From positions 69,657 to 133,656 of the forward strand of contig JBHJIR010000004.1 of the NCBI GenBank assembly GCA_050043265.1: a stretch of DNA of 64,000 nucleotides, written 5' to 3'. The notes beneath the pieces are model-generated. The model was not told the DNA's origin and did not search any database. It was given only the letters and a program-made list of their open reading frames with translations. Below, one piece after another: positions 26,516-37,998 of this stretch. Positions within the stretch are counted from its first letter, which is position 1; each line of letters starts with the position of its first letter. The translations under genes were made by a program, and so were the position numbers. Source of the stretch: Pelagibius sp050043265 (GTDB taxonomy: Bacteria > Pseudomonadota > Alphaproteobacteria > Kiloniellales > Kiloniellaceae).

Positions 26516-27706
26516 TCAGCCCCGCTGGCCCGCCTGTAGATCAAGTCCACCGGCGGCGGCCAGAACCTCGGAGCGGATCGCCCGGGCGAAATACCAGGCG
26601 AGCAGACGCGGCGGCATGTACCGCATGATCCAGTTGCGCAGGGCGAAGGCCCGTGGCGTCGCCGGGATGAAGAGTGGCGCGATCTTGCGGCTGCGCGCCT
26701 GCAGGCGCTGGATGGAGGGCCGCAGGCGCGCCTCGTGGCGGCCCAACGCGGCAGGAACCTCCGCACGGGCCAGTTCCTGAGCCAGAATACAGGCAGAGGT
26801 CATTGCCATGCCGGCCCCCTGACCGGAAATCAGGGTCAGGCAATGCGCCGCATCGCCCAGCAACAGCACCCGCCCTTGCGACCAGCAGGGCATCTCGATC
26901 ATCTCGAGATCGTCGAAGAACAAGCCCGCCTCTTCGGGCAGTTCGTCGAGATAGCGCAGGACCGTCGGGTGCGCGCCTTCGTAAGCGGCTTTAAGAACTT
27001 GGCGCTCGCGGCCCGGCGGCACCGGTGCAGACGCTTTGTCGCCCCAGGCATAGAGCGTCGCCAGGCGGCCTTCGGCCAGGGTGTAGAACTCGGTCAGGCG
27101 TCCCGGTTCGGCGTAAGAGAGGAAGTCATGGCCGAGCCCCAGGCCGTCATCCGCCTGGAATGCGGCACAGCGATAGCCAAGGGGGCGCACAAAGGACGCA
27201 TCGGGACCGAAGATCTGGCGGCGTAGGCTGGAATGAACCCCATCCGCACCGATGACCAACTCCGCCCGGCAGCGGCTGCCGTCGCTCAAAAGGACATCGA
27301 CACCGTCGGCATCCTGCGTGGTCTCCACCACGGTAACGCCGAAGCGGACCTCCACCCTGTCGTCCAGAGCTTCGTAGAGCACCCGCACCAGTTCGCTGCG
27401 GGCCAAGGTAATCCAATCGATATCGCCCAGCAGTTCGTGATAGCGGGCACGCCAGAGCACCTTGCCGTCACGGTCGAGGTAGACGTTCTCGTTGATGCAC
27501 CGCTGCCGCTCTCCCAGCGCCGGCAAAATTCCCATCAGTCCGGCCACGTCGTAGCCGGGCCCGGACAGCCCCAGCATATAGCCGCCGCCGCGCAGGCCGC
27601 TGGCACGTTCGATCACCAGGGGCCGCCAGCCGGCCCGCGCCAGCCACCAGGCCGCGCTGAGACCGCCAACGCCGCCGCCGGCGATGACAACCGATCTAAC
27701 CGTCAT
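26516..27706 (-). CDS. FAD-dependent monooxygenase (PHBH-type fold)
   Basis: A 396-residue group A flavoprotein monooxygenase: FAD-binding GGGVGGLSAAWWLARAGW at the N-terminus, the DG motif GADGVHSSLRR in the middle, and GDAAHCLTLISGQGAGMA at the second FAD site. Relatives hydroxylate aromatic or amide compounds. ATG 27706 lies within the end of the MFS gene (11-bp overlap) and follows GGAG, so it is translationally coupled. As the third gene after a TonB receptor and an RhtX-like importer, it may modify or degrade the imported ligand; that role is inferred. Confidence 0.85.
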   Translation of the reverse strand: MTVRSVVIAGGGVGGLSAAWWLARAGWRPLVIERASGLRGGGYMLGLSGPGYDVAGLMGILPALGERQRCINENVYLDRDGKVLWRARYHELLGDIDWITLARSELVRVLYEALDDRVEVRFGVTVVETTQDADGVDVLLSDGSRCRAELVIGADGVHSSLRRQIFGPDASFVRPLGYRCAAFQADDGLGLGHDFLSYAEPGRLTEFYTLAEGRLATLYAWGDKASAPVPPGRERQVLKAAYEGAHPTVLRYLDELPEEAGLFFDDLEMIEMPCWSQGRVLLLGDAAHCLTLISGQGAGMAMTSACILAQELARAEVPAALGRHEARLRPSIQRLQARSRKIAPLFIPATPRAFALRNWIMRYMPPRLLAWYFARAIRSEVLAAAGGLDLQAGQRG

Positions 27707-28945
27707 ATTCCATACTCCGGTGAATGCGGCGGAAGACCGCCGGCAGCAGCAGCAGGCAGAGCAGCGCGCCACCGCTCGCCAGGGCAAAGCAGACTCCATA
27801 GCCGAGGTGCTGAGCGATCAGACCACTGCCAAGGCCTGCCACGACCGAGACCAGGGCATCGGCACACTGGAACAGTGTGAAGTCGATGCCGGCCTGACGC
27901 GGCGAGGTCCAGTCCATTGCCACGGTGTAGAGCGCGACAAAGGAAGCGGCAATGATCACCGCCTTGGCCAGAAACAGCGCGCTCAACAGCTCCGCCGACA
28001 GGGGGGCGAGCGCCGCGAGGCAGAACAGCGTATAGATGGCCACCTGCAGCCCCAGAAGAGTAAACAGGGTCGGCCGGGCGCCCCATCGGCGGATCGGCAG
28101 GCCGACCAGAACGACGCAGCTAAGACAGAGCAACGTGCCCAGGGTCCCGGTCAGGAAACCCAACTGGGCCGGTGCGATCCCGTTATCGATCATGAAAGGG
28201 CCGGTCATACTTTGAATCAGCCGCAGGCCAGTCTGACAAAGAACCACCGCGACGAGGCCCCAGCGGATCGCCGGACGGCGCAGCGCAAAGGCCAGCGAAG
28301 GCCGGTGGCGGGCCTGCCGCTCGGCATCGCCGGGCGGCTCGCGGGTCAGCAGGCAGGGAACCGTCAGCAGCAGAGCGGCGACGGCCATGGTGAACATCGC
28401 CGTCGACCAGCCGTACCAGCCGACCAGTACTAGGAACAACCCGGTGCCGATCATGATGCCGGCATAGCCGCCGCCGACCTGGACGACGTTGCCCCAGCCG
28501 CGCTGGCGCTGTTCCAGATGCTCGATCATGTAGCCGTCGCTGGCGATATCGACAGTGGAGGCCACCACCGCGATTGCCGCCAGTCCGACCAGAAGCCAGA
28601 GAAAACCGCCCTCCGGCGTGATCCAGGCCAGCGCCGCCAGCACCAGCGCCATGACCAGTTGACCGCTGACAATGATCTGGCGGGACCGCCGCCGTCCGTC
28701 CACTGCCAGACGCCAGCGCTCCACCATGGGCGACCACAGGAACTTCACCGTCCAGGGCAGCATGAAAAGCGAGACCAGGCCTATCATGTCGAGCGGCAGG
28801 CCGCTGTCGCGCAGGGTCGCCGGCACGCCTTGAAACATCACGGCACCGACAGTGCTCTGGATGGTGTAGACGCCGCCCATGACCACCAGCAGCCGCCCCA
28901 AAGGCAGGCGCACCGGCGCCACAGCCGCAGACTCCAGTGCGCTCA

Positions 28946-28946
<1 letters not shown>
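27696..28946 (-). CDS. MFS importer, RhtX/FptX siderophore family
   Basis: A 416-residue, 12-span MFS protein. The features FQGVPATLRDSGLPLDMIGLVSLFMLPWTVKFLWSPMVERW and ASTVDIASDGYMIEHL match the RhtX/FptX and AmpG-like group, which imports intact siderophores or peptides across the inner membrane. The start ATG 28946 shares one base with the stop of the TonB receptor gene (TGATG). This tight coupling strongly supports a joint uptake role. Confidence 0.85.
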
Positions 28947-31024
<2,078 letters not shown>

Positions 31025-31195
31025 TCCCGGATATCCCCTTTTGTCACCAGCCCCTGTGGCGAAGCCCCACAACTAGCCGCCGGCGCACCGTCCCGCCGCC
31101 GCGATCGGGGCAGAAACAACCTCATTTGGGACTTTGTTGCGAAAGATTCTCACTTGCACTATCGTCGCCGCTTACCGCTTGGGACAGCGTTTGCC

Positions 31196-32152
31196 ATGGA
31201 TGACTCCCTGCCTGCCTTCCGCCTCGACGACAGCTACCGTCTGGTGTCGCTGGCCGACGACGCCGGGGCGGCGGGCTGGAACGCCAGCCTCCGCTCGGAG
31301 GAAATCGGCAAGGGCTGGCGCGTCAATCTCTTTGACTGCCACACCTTCCGGGACGAGGTACGCACCATCGAGGGGCCGGCGACCTTCAGCATCAGTCTGT
31401 TCATCAAGGGGACGGGCCGCCTTGCTTTGGAAAACGGGCCGGTGCTGGACCTGCAGCCGCGCTCACTCTTTCTGTTCCACGCGCCGCGTCCGACACGCGG
31501 ACTGAACCAGATCGATGCCGGCAGCCATTTGCTGGGCGTCGATTTCCGATTCGCGCCAGCGTTGCTCGACAAGATCGGCCTGCATTCCCTGGGCTGCCTG
31601 ATGCGCGCCTTCAACGACAACGGCAGTGTGCAGGACGCCCTGCTCATGCGGCGGCCGCTCGATCCGGTGCTCCAGCGCATCGCCGAGGAAGCGATCGCCT
31701 GTCGCATGAACGGAGCGGCCAGGCGGGTATTCCTGCAGTCCAAGGCGCTGGAAGTGCTTGCCCATGTGATCGCCTTTGTGGGCGATGAACGCGCGGAAGG
31801 CGCCATGGCGACCGCCAGTCTGACCCGCCGGGATCAGTCGCTCATCCGTCAGGCCGCGGAGACTTTGCGGGTGCGTTATAGCGAGCCCTGGACGATCTCC
31901 ATCCTGGCACGGGAAGCCGGCATCAACGAGCGCAAGCTGAAGCTCGGGTTCCGGCAACTGCTAGGCCGTACAGTGCACGACCATCTCGAACGCACCCGCA
32001 TCTCGGTAGCGCAGAATCTGCTGACCCACGACGGACTCGGCGTGACCGAGACGGCCTTGGCCGTGGGCTACAGCAACCCCAGCCATTTCGCGAAGATCTT
32101 CAAGCGCAGCGTCGGGATGTCGCCCAGCGTCTGGCGCCGCGCCGACGTGTAA
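31196..32152 (+). CDS. AraC-family regulator
   Basis: A 318-residue protein with an N-terminal ligand/dimerisation domain and a C-terminal double HTH (residues ~225-315, ending TETALAVGYSNPSHFAKIFKRSVGMSPSVWRR). It resembles the PchR-type regulators that sense siderophores. ATG 31196 is preferred to 31154. It is divergent from the TonB-MFS-monooxygenase operon and only 15 bp upstream of the Dpp-type permease gene, so it probably controls both sides. Confidence 0.88.
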   Translation: MDDSLPAFRLDDSYRLVSLADDAGAAGWNASLRSEEIGKGWRVNLFDCHTFRDEVRTIEGPATFSISLFIKGTGRLALENGPVLDLQPRSLFLFHAPRPTRGLNQIDAGSHLLGVDFRFAPALLDKIGLHSLGCLMRAFNDNGSVQDALLMRRPLDPVLQRIAEEAIACRMNGAARRVFLQSKALEVLAHVIAFVGDERAEGAMATASLTRRDQSLIRQAAETLRVRYSEPWTISILAREAGINERKLKLGFRQLLGRTVHDHLERTRISVAQNLLTHDGLGVTETALAVGYSNPSHFAKIFKRSVGMSPSVWRRADV

Positions 32153-32167
32153 GAGGAACATCGGCCA

Positions 32168-33118
32168 GTGCCTGGCAGTCTCGCCACCTCCCTTCTCCAT
32201 AGGTTGCTGTCGTCGGCGGGCCTGCTGGTCGCCGTGTCCGTGGTCGGATTCGCGCTGCTGCGGCTGATGCCCGGCGACTTCGCCGAAGTCCTGCTCAGCG
32301 CCCAGATGGACGGCGAACTCCCGAGCGCCGAGGCCCTGGCGGCCTACGCCGCCGACCAGGGCTTCGACGATCCGCTGCCGCTGCAGTATCTGCGCTGGCT
32401 CGGCAACGCGCTGACCGGCGATCTCGGCGTCTCGCTGATCACCGGCGACGCGGTCACCCAGGAGGTCCTGCTGCGGCTCGGCAACTCCTTCATCCTGGCC
32501 TTTGCCGCACTGACGCTGTCGCTCGTCATCGCCCTGCCCCTCGCCCTGGCCACCGTGCGCTTCCGCAACGGCCTGTTCGACCGCCTGAGCGCCGCGGTGG
32601 CGGTGCTCGGCATGTCGATCCCCAATTTCTGGTACGCACTGCTGCTGGCCCTGGTGTTCTCGCTGACCCTTGGCTGGCTGCCGTCCTCCGGTTACGGCAC
32701 CTGGCAGCACGCCGTGCTGCCGACCCTGGTCATCGGCACCTCGGTCTGCGGCGTGACGACGCGCTACATCCGCAGCCTGCTGCTGGACGAGGCCGGCCGT
32801 CCCTACATGCGCACGGCGGCCGCCAAGGGCCTGACGCCGCTCAGCGCCCTGCTGCGCCACGCCCTGCCCAACGCGGCCCCGGCCATCGTCACCCTGGCGG
32901 GGCTGCAGCTGGCGCGCATCTTCGACGGGGTGATCATCGTCGAGACGCTGTTCGGCTGGCCGGGAATCGGCCGGCTGCTGGTGGAATCCCTGCTGAGCCG
33001 CGACTTCCCCCTGATGCAGGCGACCTTCCTGGTCATCGCCGTCGGCTATGTGGCGATCAATCTGCTGGTCGATCTGACCGTTGCGGGTCTCGATCCGCGC
33101 GTGCGGGAGGCGGTGTGA
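32168..33118 (+). CDS. Dpp/Nik-type ABC permease 1
   Basis: A 316-residue inner-membrane permease of the DppB/NikB type with six spans and the EAA loop YMRTAAAKGLTPLSALLRHALPNAAPAIVT. It starts at GTG 32168, preceded by AGAGGA. The TGATG at 33116-33120 couples it to the second permease. Family members import peptides, nickel or metallophores. The nearby TonB receptor and binding protein suggest a metallophore or other large ligand, which is inferred. Confidence 0.9.
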   Translation: MPGSLATSLLHRLLSSAGLLVAVSVVGFALLRLMPGDFAEVLLSAQMDGELPSAEALAAYAADQGFDDPLPLQYLRWLGNALTGDLGVSLITGDAVTQEVLLRLGNSFILAFAALTLSLVIALPLALATVRFRNGLFDRLSAAVAVLGMSIPNFWYALLLALVFSLTLGWLPSSGYGTWQHAVLPTLVIGTSVCGVTTRYIRSLLLDEAGRPYMRTAAAKGLTPLSALLRHALPNAAPAIVTLAGLQLARIFDGVIIVETLFGWPGIGRLLVESLLSRDFPLMQATFLVIAVGYVAINLLVDLTVAGLDPRVREAV

Positions 33119-33999
33119 TGCCTGCCGGCCTGCGCCGTTCGCGCAGCGATCTCGGATACCGGCGCGTGGTGCTGCGCCGGCCGGGGGGCGTCACCCTGCT
33201 GGCCGTGATGTTTTTGCTGCTGGTGCTGTTCGGCCCCCAACTCGCCCCTTACGACCCGACCCTGACCGATATCCTGTTCCTCCTCGCCGCGCCTGGCTGG
33301 GACCACCTGCTGGGCACCGATGCGATGGGCCGCGACATGCTGAGCCGCCTGCTGTACGGCGCCCGGCTCACCACCGTCGCCGCACTCGCCGTGGTGCTGG
33401 TGACCGCGGCCTTCGGGACTTTGGTCGGCCTGGCCGCCGGCTATGGCGGCGGCTGGTTCGACAGTCTCGCCATGCGCTTTGTCGAGGGCGTCTCGGTGCT
33501 GCCGGCGCTTGCCGTCAGCCTGGTCATTGCCGGCATCTTCGGGCTGGGCCTGAAGGCCGTCCTCATCGCGCTGGCCGCCGTCCACTGGACCGAGTACGCC
33601 CGCGTGGTGCGCAACCTGACCGTGGTCGAGCGCAACAAACCCTATGTACTGGCGGCCCAGGCGATCGGCGCGCCGGGCTGGCGCATCGTCGCCCGCCACC
33701 TGTTGCCCAACGTCGGCGGCCCGCTGCTGGTGCTCGGCGCCTATTCACTGTCCTGGGTCATCCTGGCCTTTGCCGGCCTCAGCTTCCTCGGCCTCGGCGT
33801 CGAGCCGGGCACACCGGAGTGGGGGCGCATGATCGCCGAGGCGCGCAGCCACATGCGCAGCTATCCGCGCCTGGTCCTGGCGCCCGGCCTTTCCATCATG
33901 GCTTTCGTCATCCTCATCAACCTTCTGGGGGACATCCTCGGCGACCGCTGGCGCGTCGACCAGGTGTTCTCCCCCAATCGCAACCAAAGGAACCCTTAG
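33118..33999 (+). CDS. Dpp/Nik-type ABC permease 2
   Basis: A 293-residue DppC/NikC-type permease with the family N-terminal segment (RRPGGVTLLAVMFLLLVLFGPQLAPYDP) and the EAA-like loop YVLAAQAIGAPGWRIVARHLLPNVGGPLLV. ATG 33118 overlaps the stop of the first permease gene; an adjacent GTG at 33115 would add one residue. The gene abuts the binding-protein gene with no gap. Normally two ATPase genes would follow this set; none does. Confidence 0.92.
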   Translation: MPAGLRRSRSDLGYRRVVLRRPGGVTLLAVMFLLLVLFGPQLAPYDPTLTDILFLLAAPGWDHLLGTDAMGRDMLSRLLYGARLTTVAALAVVLVTAAFGTLVGLAAGYGGGWFDSLAMRFVEGVSVLPALAVSLVIAGIFGLGLKAVLIALAAVHWTEYARVVRNLTVVERNKPYVLAAQAIGAPGWRIVARHLLPNVGGPLLVLGAYSLSWVILAFAGLSFLGLGVEPGTPEWGRMIAEARSHMRSYPRLVLAPGLSIMAFVILINLLGDILGDRWRVDQVFSPNRNQRNP

Positions 34000-35562
34000 A
34001 TGTCCCGACCCCCTCGCGCGCCCTGGCGCCGACTCCTGCCGATCCTGGCCCTGGCCGCGGCCACCGCGGCTGTGGCACTGCCCGACCCCGCAGCGGCTCA
34101 GGCGGAGCGCCGCGATACCCTGATCGTCGGCACCATGTGGGAATCCCTGCCGCTGTCCATGAAGCCGCGCCGCAGCCGCTTCTTCAACGAAAGCGAGATC
34201 CTCGACACCCTGATCAAGCTCGATTACGACATGAACCTGGTACCGGGCCTCGCCACGACGTGGGAGCGCACCTCGCCGACGGTCTGGCATCTCCACCTGC
34301 GCGAGGGCGTGACGTTCCACGACGGCACGCCGCTGGACGCCGCCGCGGTGAAGAACTCGCTGGAGCGGGTGACCGCACTGCTGCCCTACGCGGCCGATCT
34401 GCTGAACATCGCCCGTATCGATGCAACCCGGCCGCTCGACCTCGAGATCGAAACCAGCGAGCCCTTCGCCGCCCTGCCGAACCAGCTGACCGATGCCATC
34501 ACCGTGGTCTACGCCCCCGGCTCCTTCGATGCGCAAGGCCAGTTCGTGACGCCGGTCGGCACCGGCCCCTGGCGCTTTGTCGACTACGTGAAGCAGGACC
34601 GAACGGTGGTCGAACGCTTCGACGGCTACTGGGGCAACGCGCCGACGCTGAAGAAAGTGATCTACCGCTACATCCCCGATCACAACTCGCGCAGCCTGGC
34701 ACTGGAAACCGGCGAGATCGACTTCGCCACCAACCTGCCGCCGGCCGATGTCGAGCGCCTGGAGGCCGATCCCAACTTCAAGGTCTACACCGCGCCGACC
34801 GCCGGGCTGTACTACGGTGCGTTCAACACCGTGGGCGATACGCCGCTGGCCGATCCGCGCGTCCGCCTGGCGCTGAACGCTCTGGTCGACCGCGACATCC
34901 TGGTGAAGGGAGCGCTGGACGGGATCGGCGCGCCGGCCTACGAGTTCTTTGCCCCTCAGTTCCCCTGGGTCCCCAAGGGCGTCGAACCCTATAAGGTCGA
35001 CCCGGCCGAGGCGGCAGCCCTGCTCACCCAAGCCGGCTATACCAAGCAGGACGGCCGGTGGCAGCGCGACGGCAAGCCGCTGACCCTGCGCATCCTCTCC
35101 TACTCCAGCCGGACCGAAATGTCGGCGATCACCGAGGCGCTGGCCGCGCTGCTCGCCAATGCCGGCATCGCCAGCGACGTGCAGCTGTTCACCTGGGAAG
35201 GCATGCTGGACCTGGTGCGCCGCGGCGATTACGACATCTCCGTCGTCTTCTGGACTCCGGAGATGACCGGCCACCCGGATCTTCACCTGAAGTCGCAGTT
35301 CCATTCCAAGGCGGAGATGAACTTCCAGGGCTGGAGCAATCCGGCCTTCGATGCGCTGGTTGACGAGGGCCGTACCCTGGACCCCGGCGCGGAATGGACC
35401 GCCACCTACCGCGAGGCGCTGGAGATCCTGCAAAAGGACGCCCCGATCCTGCCGTTGGTGCACAAGGTCTTCGTGGTCGCCTCCAGCGACGACGTCCAGG
35501 GCTACCGGATCCATCCCTCCGCCTTCTTCTTCGACTTCAAGAACGTCTCCAAGTCGGAATGA
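34000..35562 (+). CDS. Peptide/nickel-type ABC substrate-binding protein (family 5)
   Basis: A 520-residue periplasmic binding protein of family 5. A Sec signal peptide covers ~residues 1-35 (ending AAQA before ERRDTLIVG). Family features include VWHLHLREGVTFHDGTPLDAAAVKNSLER and a late DVQGYRIHP. ATG 34000 directly follows the permease stop and has an AAAGGA Shine-Dalgarno. Family 5 ligands are peptides, nickel, opines or sugars; the exact ligand is not readable. Confidence 0.92.
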   Translation: MSRPPRAPWRRLLPILALAAATAAVALPDPAAAQAERRDTLIVGTMWESLPLSMKPRRSRFFNESEILDTLIKLDYDMNLVPGLATTWERTSPTVWHLHLREGVTFHDGTPLDAAAVKNSLERVTALLPYAADLLNIARIDATRPLDLEIETSEPFAALPNQLTDAITVVYAPGSFDAQGQFVTPVGTGPWRFVDYVKQDRTVVERFDGYWGNAPTLKKVIYRYIPDHNSRSLALETGEIDFATNLPPADVERLEADPNFKVYTAPTAGLYYGAFNTVGDTPLADPRVRLALNALVDRDILVKGALDGIGAPAYEFFAPQFPWVPKGVEPYKVDPAEAAALLTQAGYTKQDGRWQRDGKPLTLRILSYSSRTEMSAITEALAALLANAGIASDVQLFTWEGMLDLVRRGDYDISVVFWTPEMTGHPDLHLKSQFHSKAEMNFQGWSNPAFDALVDEGRTLDPGAEWTATYREALEILQKDAPILPLVHKVFVVASSDDVQGYRIHPSAFFFDFKNVSKSE

Positions 35563-35624
35563 CGCAACGGCCGGCGGGCGGTGGTTAGACACTGCCCGCG
35601 GGCCAGAGACCGGGAGCCCGCGCC

Positions 35625-36242
35625 ATGGGGCGTTGCCTTTTCCTCAAGCCCATCAAGGGGGCCGGCGGCGATCTGCCCGACATCGGCGGCTTTGTCGAGG
35701 ACGCCGAGCAGATCGACCACTACCGGCTGCACGAGATCACGCTGCGGGACTATGCAGCGCTGCTGCTGCCGGCCCACCTCGACCAGCGCTACTTCGGCAG
35801 CATCGCAGCCGGCATCACCACCTTCCTCGATGGCGGCGGCACCCTGGTGTTCAACGGCCACGTGGCCTGGCCGATGCTGCCGGAATTCAACCCCTTCGTG
35901 CCGCTGCCGCGCGTCAACCTGGAACAGCTTCAGGTGCATCGGCTGACCGCCCACCCGGTCTTCGAAGGCGTCGACATGCAGGACCTCACCTTCCGCCGCG
36001 GCGTCGCCGGTTTCTATGCCCGCGGCCACAACCCGCCGCCGGAGGGCGCCATCCCCGTGACCGGACTGGGGCCCGCGCGGGCGCCCTGCGACTGGGTCTA
36101 CCGGCGTCCGGCGGGCGGGCGGATCTTCATGCACGCGGGCAACGACTTGTGGATGTACGCAGGCGATGCCTGCAGCGCCGCCCGCATCGTGCCGCAACTC
36201 TGCGACTGGGCCGGCGGCGCGGCCGAAGGAGACTGCTTATGA
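35625..36242 (+). CDS. Glutamine-amidotransferase-like protein A, unknown function
   Basis: A 205-residue cytosolic protein (no signal peptide). The pattern LRDYAALLLPAHLD followed by GITTFLDGGGTLVFNGH resembles a class I amidotransferase/ThuA-like Rossmann fold, but I see no clear nucleophile-elbow Cys. It resembles its neighbour B along most of its length (xLxDYxxLL, LxxGGTxVxxG, xHPxFxxVxxQDxTF). It follows the Dpp-type importer genes and overlaps B by ATGA. No function is assigned. Confidence 0.7.
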   Translation: MGRCLFLKPIKGAGGDLPDIGGFVEDAEQIDHYRLHEITLRDYAALLLPAHLDQRYFGSIAAGITTFLDGGGTLVFNGHVAWPMLPEFNPFVPLPRVNLEQLQVHRLTAHPVFEGVDMQDLTFRRGVAGFYARGHNPPPEGAIPVTGLGPARAPCDWVYRRPAGGRIFMHAGNDLWMYAGDACSAARIVPQLCDWAGGAAEGDCL

Positions 36243-36850
36243 CGCGGCTCGCCGCCCTCGACAGCGGGACCTACTACCACCACCGCACGCTCTACGAGGA
36301 ACGCTACCGGCACTTCTTCGACGCGGTCATCTATGCGCGCCAACTCGGCGAGGTACGGCTGGAAGACTACGACATCCTGCTGGTGTCCTGCCGCACCGAC
36401 CCTTCGCTGCTGCGGCCCCACCACGAGAAGATCGCGCAGTATCTTGCCGCGGGCGGGACCGCGGTGGCCATGGGCTCCACCGGGCCCCATCAATGGCTGC
36501 CCGGCGTCATCTGGCACGACAGACCGACGAACTTCTGGTGGTGGAAGGAGGGCGGCAGTTTGGGCCTGCAATGCGTCGACAGCGACCATCCGCTGTTCGG
36601 GCGCGTGACGCTGCAGGATGCGACCTGGCACTACCACGGCTTTTTCGATCCCCCGCAGGGTGCGCGCACCCTGATCGCGGCAGGCGGCGGCGCGATTCTC
36701 TATGAGGACCGGGTGACCACCCCCGGCTGCATGATCGTGACCTCGCTGGACCCGATGTACCACCACGGCAGCTACTTCATGCCGGCGACCACCCGCTTCC
36801 TCGACGGCTTCCTGCCCTACCTGAAGACCGACCACAGGCCGCGCCTCTAG
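36239..36850 (+). CDS. Glutamine-amidotransferase-like protein B, unknown function
   Basis: A 203-residue cytosolic protein, diverged paralogue of protein A: RLEDYDILLVSCRTD, YLAAGGTAVAMGST, DHPLFGRVTLQDATWHYHGFF. It has a Cys at the position where amidotransferase-like folds carry their catalytic residue (LLVSCRTD), which A lacks. His-rich patches (YYHHRTLYEERYRH, DPMYHHGSYF) could bind metal. ATGA overlap with A implies a complex or joint activity. Last gene of the AraC-led operon. Confidence 0.7.
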   Translation: MTRLAALDSGTYYHHRTLYEERYRHFFDAVIYARQLGEVRLEDYDILLVSCRTDPSLLRPHHEKIAQYLAAGGTAVAMGSTGPHQWLPGVIWHDRPTNFWWWKEGGSLGLQCVDSDHPLFGRVTLQDATWHYHGFFDPPQGARTLIAAGGGAILYEDRVTTPGCMIVTSLDPMYHHGSYFMPATTRFLDGFLPYLKTDHRPRL

Positions 36851-36872
36851 CCGCCCGTCCTAATCACCCCCC

Positions 36873-37829
36873 CTAATCGTAGGTGCGGTCGCTCAGCGGC
36901 TTGGCGTCGATCGCGTCGCGCAGGGCGGCCAGCAGGCCTTCCTCCGCGCGGTTCAGGTGGGTGTGCGGGTTCCACACCACGTAGATGTCGATGGCCGGCG
37001 GTGCCTCGTAGGGCGGCAACCGCCACAACAGGCCGTCGCGCAGATCGCGCGCCACCACGTGGATCGGCAGCGGGCCGATGCCGAGCCCGGCTATGATCAT
37101 GCGCCGCACTTCCTCCAGATGGGAAGAATGGCCGACCACCAGGTCGTCGATGTCGTGCTGGGCGCGCAGCAGGGCGACGGGCCGCAGGGCATCGGCCAGT
37201 TGGTCGGTCTTGAAGGAAACCGCGGCGTGGCCCTGGAGGTCTTCCAGCTTCAGGCCGCTCTTGCCGAACAGCGGGTGCGAGGGGCCGCAGAAGAAGCCGA
37301 AATACTCGCGGTAGATCATCTTGTATTCCAGCCGCGGCGAGGGCTTGTGGACCAGGCAGAGCCCGAAGCTGGCGGATTTCTCCAGCACCGCGCGGGTCAC
37401 CTCGGCCGAGGTGTCGACCTCGATCTCGTAGGTCGCCTTGGGATTTTCCACATGGAAGGCGGCCAGCACCTCGTCGTAGATCGGCGAGATCACGTGGCTG
37501 GCCATGGCGATGCGCACGTGGCCAGTGATCTCGTCCTTGATGTCGCGGGTCAGCACCGCCACACGGGCGACGTTGCCGTAGATCTCGACGCACTCGCGGT
37601 ACAGCACCTCGCCCGCCGGGGTCACCCGGAAGGTCGCCGGGCCGCGCTCGATCAGGCGCTTGCCCAGCCGGGTTTCCAGGCGTTTCAGGGCATGGCTGAT
37701 GGTCGGCTGGCGCAGATAGAGACGCTTGGCCGCGCCGGTCACGCTGCCTTCCTGCACCACGATCATGAAGGTGCGCAGCAGGTTCCAGTCCAGCTCCCGC
37801 GCCAGGCGTTCGCCCGTATCTTTCAGCAT
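36873..37829 (-). CDS. LysR-family regulator of the polyamine-type cassette
   Basis: A 318-residue LysR protein: HTH at ~residues 15-75 (DWNLLRTFMIVVQEGSVTGAAKRLYLRQPTISHALKRLE) and effector domain thereafter. Divergent from the importer operon at 37999, whose upstream region carries CTAT-N7-ATAG (37864-37878), a LysR-like site. Its stop codon lies in a 13-bp near-repeat (CCTAATC twice), giving two stop triplets in a row in different frames. Confidence 0.9.
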   Translation of the reverse strand: MLKDTGERLARELDWNLLRTFMIVVQEGSVTGAAKRLYLRQPTISHALKRLETRLGKRLIERGPATFRVTPAGEVLYRECVEIYGNVARVAVLTRDIKDEITGHVRIAMASHVISPIYDEVLAAFHVENPKATYEIEVDTSAEVTRAVLEKSASFGLCLVHKPSPRLEYKMIYREYFGFFCGPSHPLFGKSGLKLEDLQGHAAVSFKTDQLADALRPVALLRAQHDIDDLVVGHSSHLEEVRRMIIAGLGIGPLPIHVVARDLRDGLLWRLPPYEAPPAIDIYVVWNPHTHLNRAEEGLLAALRDAIDAKPLSDRTYD

Positions 37830-37863
37830 GGCGGCGTCGCTATCGCCCTATCATTAATTTCAT

Positions 37864-37878
37864 CTATGACCCTTATAG
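37864..37878. promoter_or_regulatory. Candidate LysR operator
   Basis: CTAT-N7-ATAG, a 15-bp interrupted palindrome with T-N11-A spacing, in the divergent region between the LysR gene and the polyamine-type importer. The arms are short (4 bp), so the call is modest. Confidence 0.4.
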
Positions 37879-37998
37879 CACTTATCTATTTGCACAATGA
37901 AGGGCGAAGGCAAAGACTGACCGTCGAATTCCCGGCAACCCCGCCGAAAACCTCTTAGATAACAAGGCGGGGGCCAGAGAGGCTTGTTAAGGGACCCC

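Noticed and set aside
31073..31195. Possible Fur or iron-responsive box between TonB receptor and AraC
   Set aside because: No stretch matches a Fur box or the alphaproteobacterial Irr box beyond a few bases.
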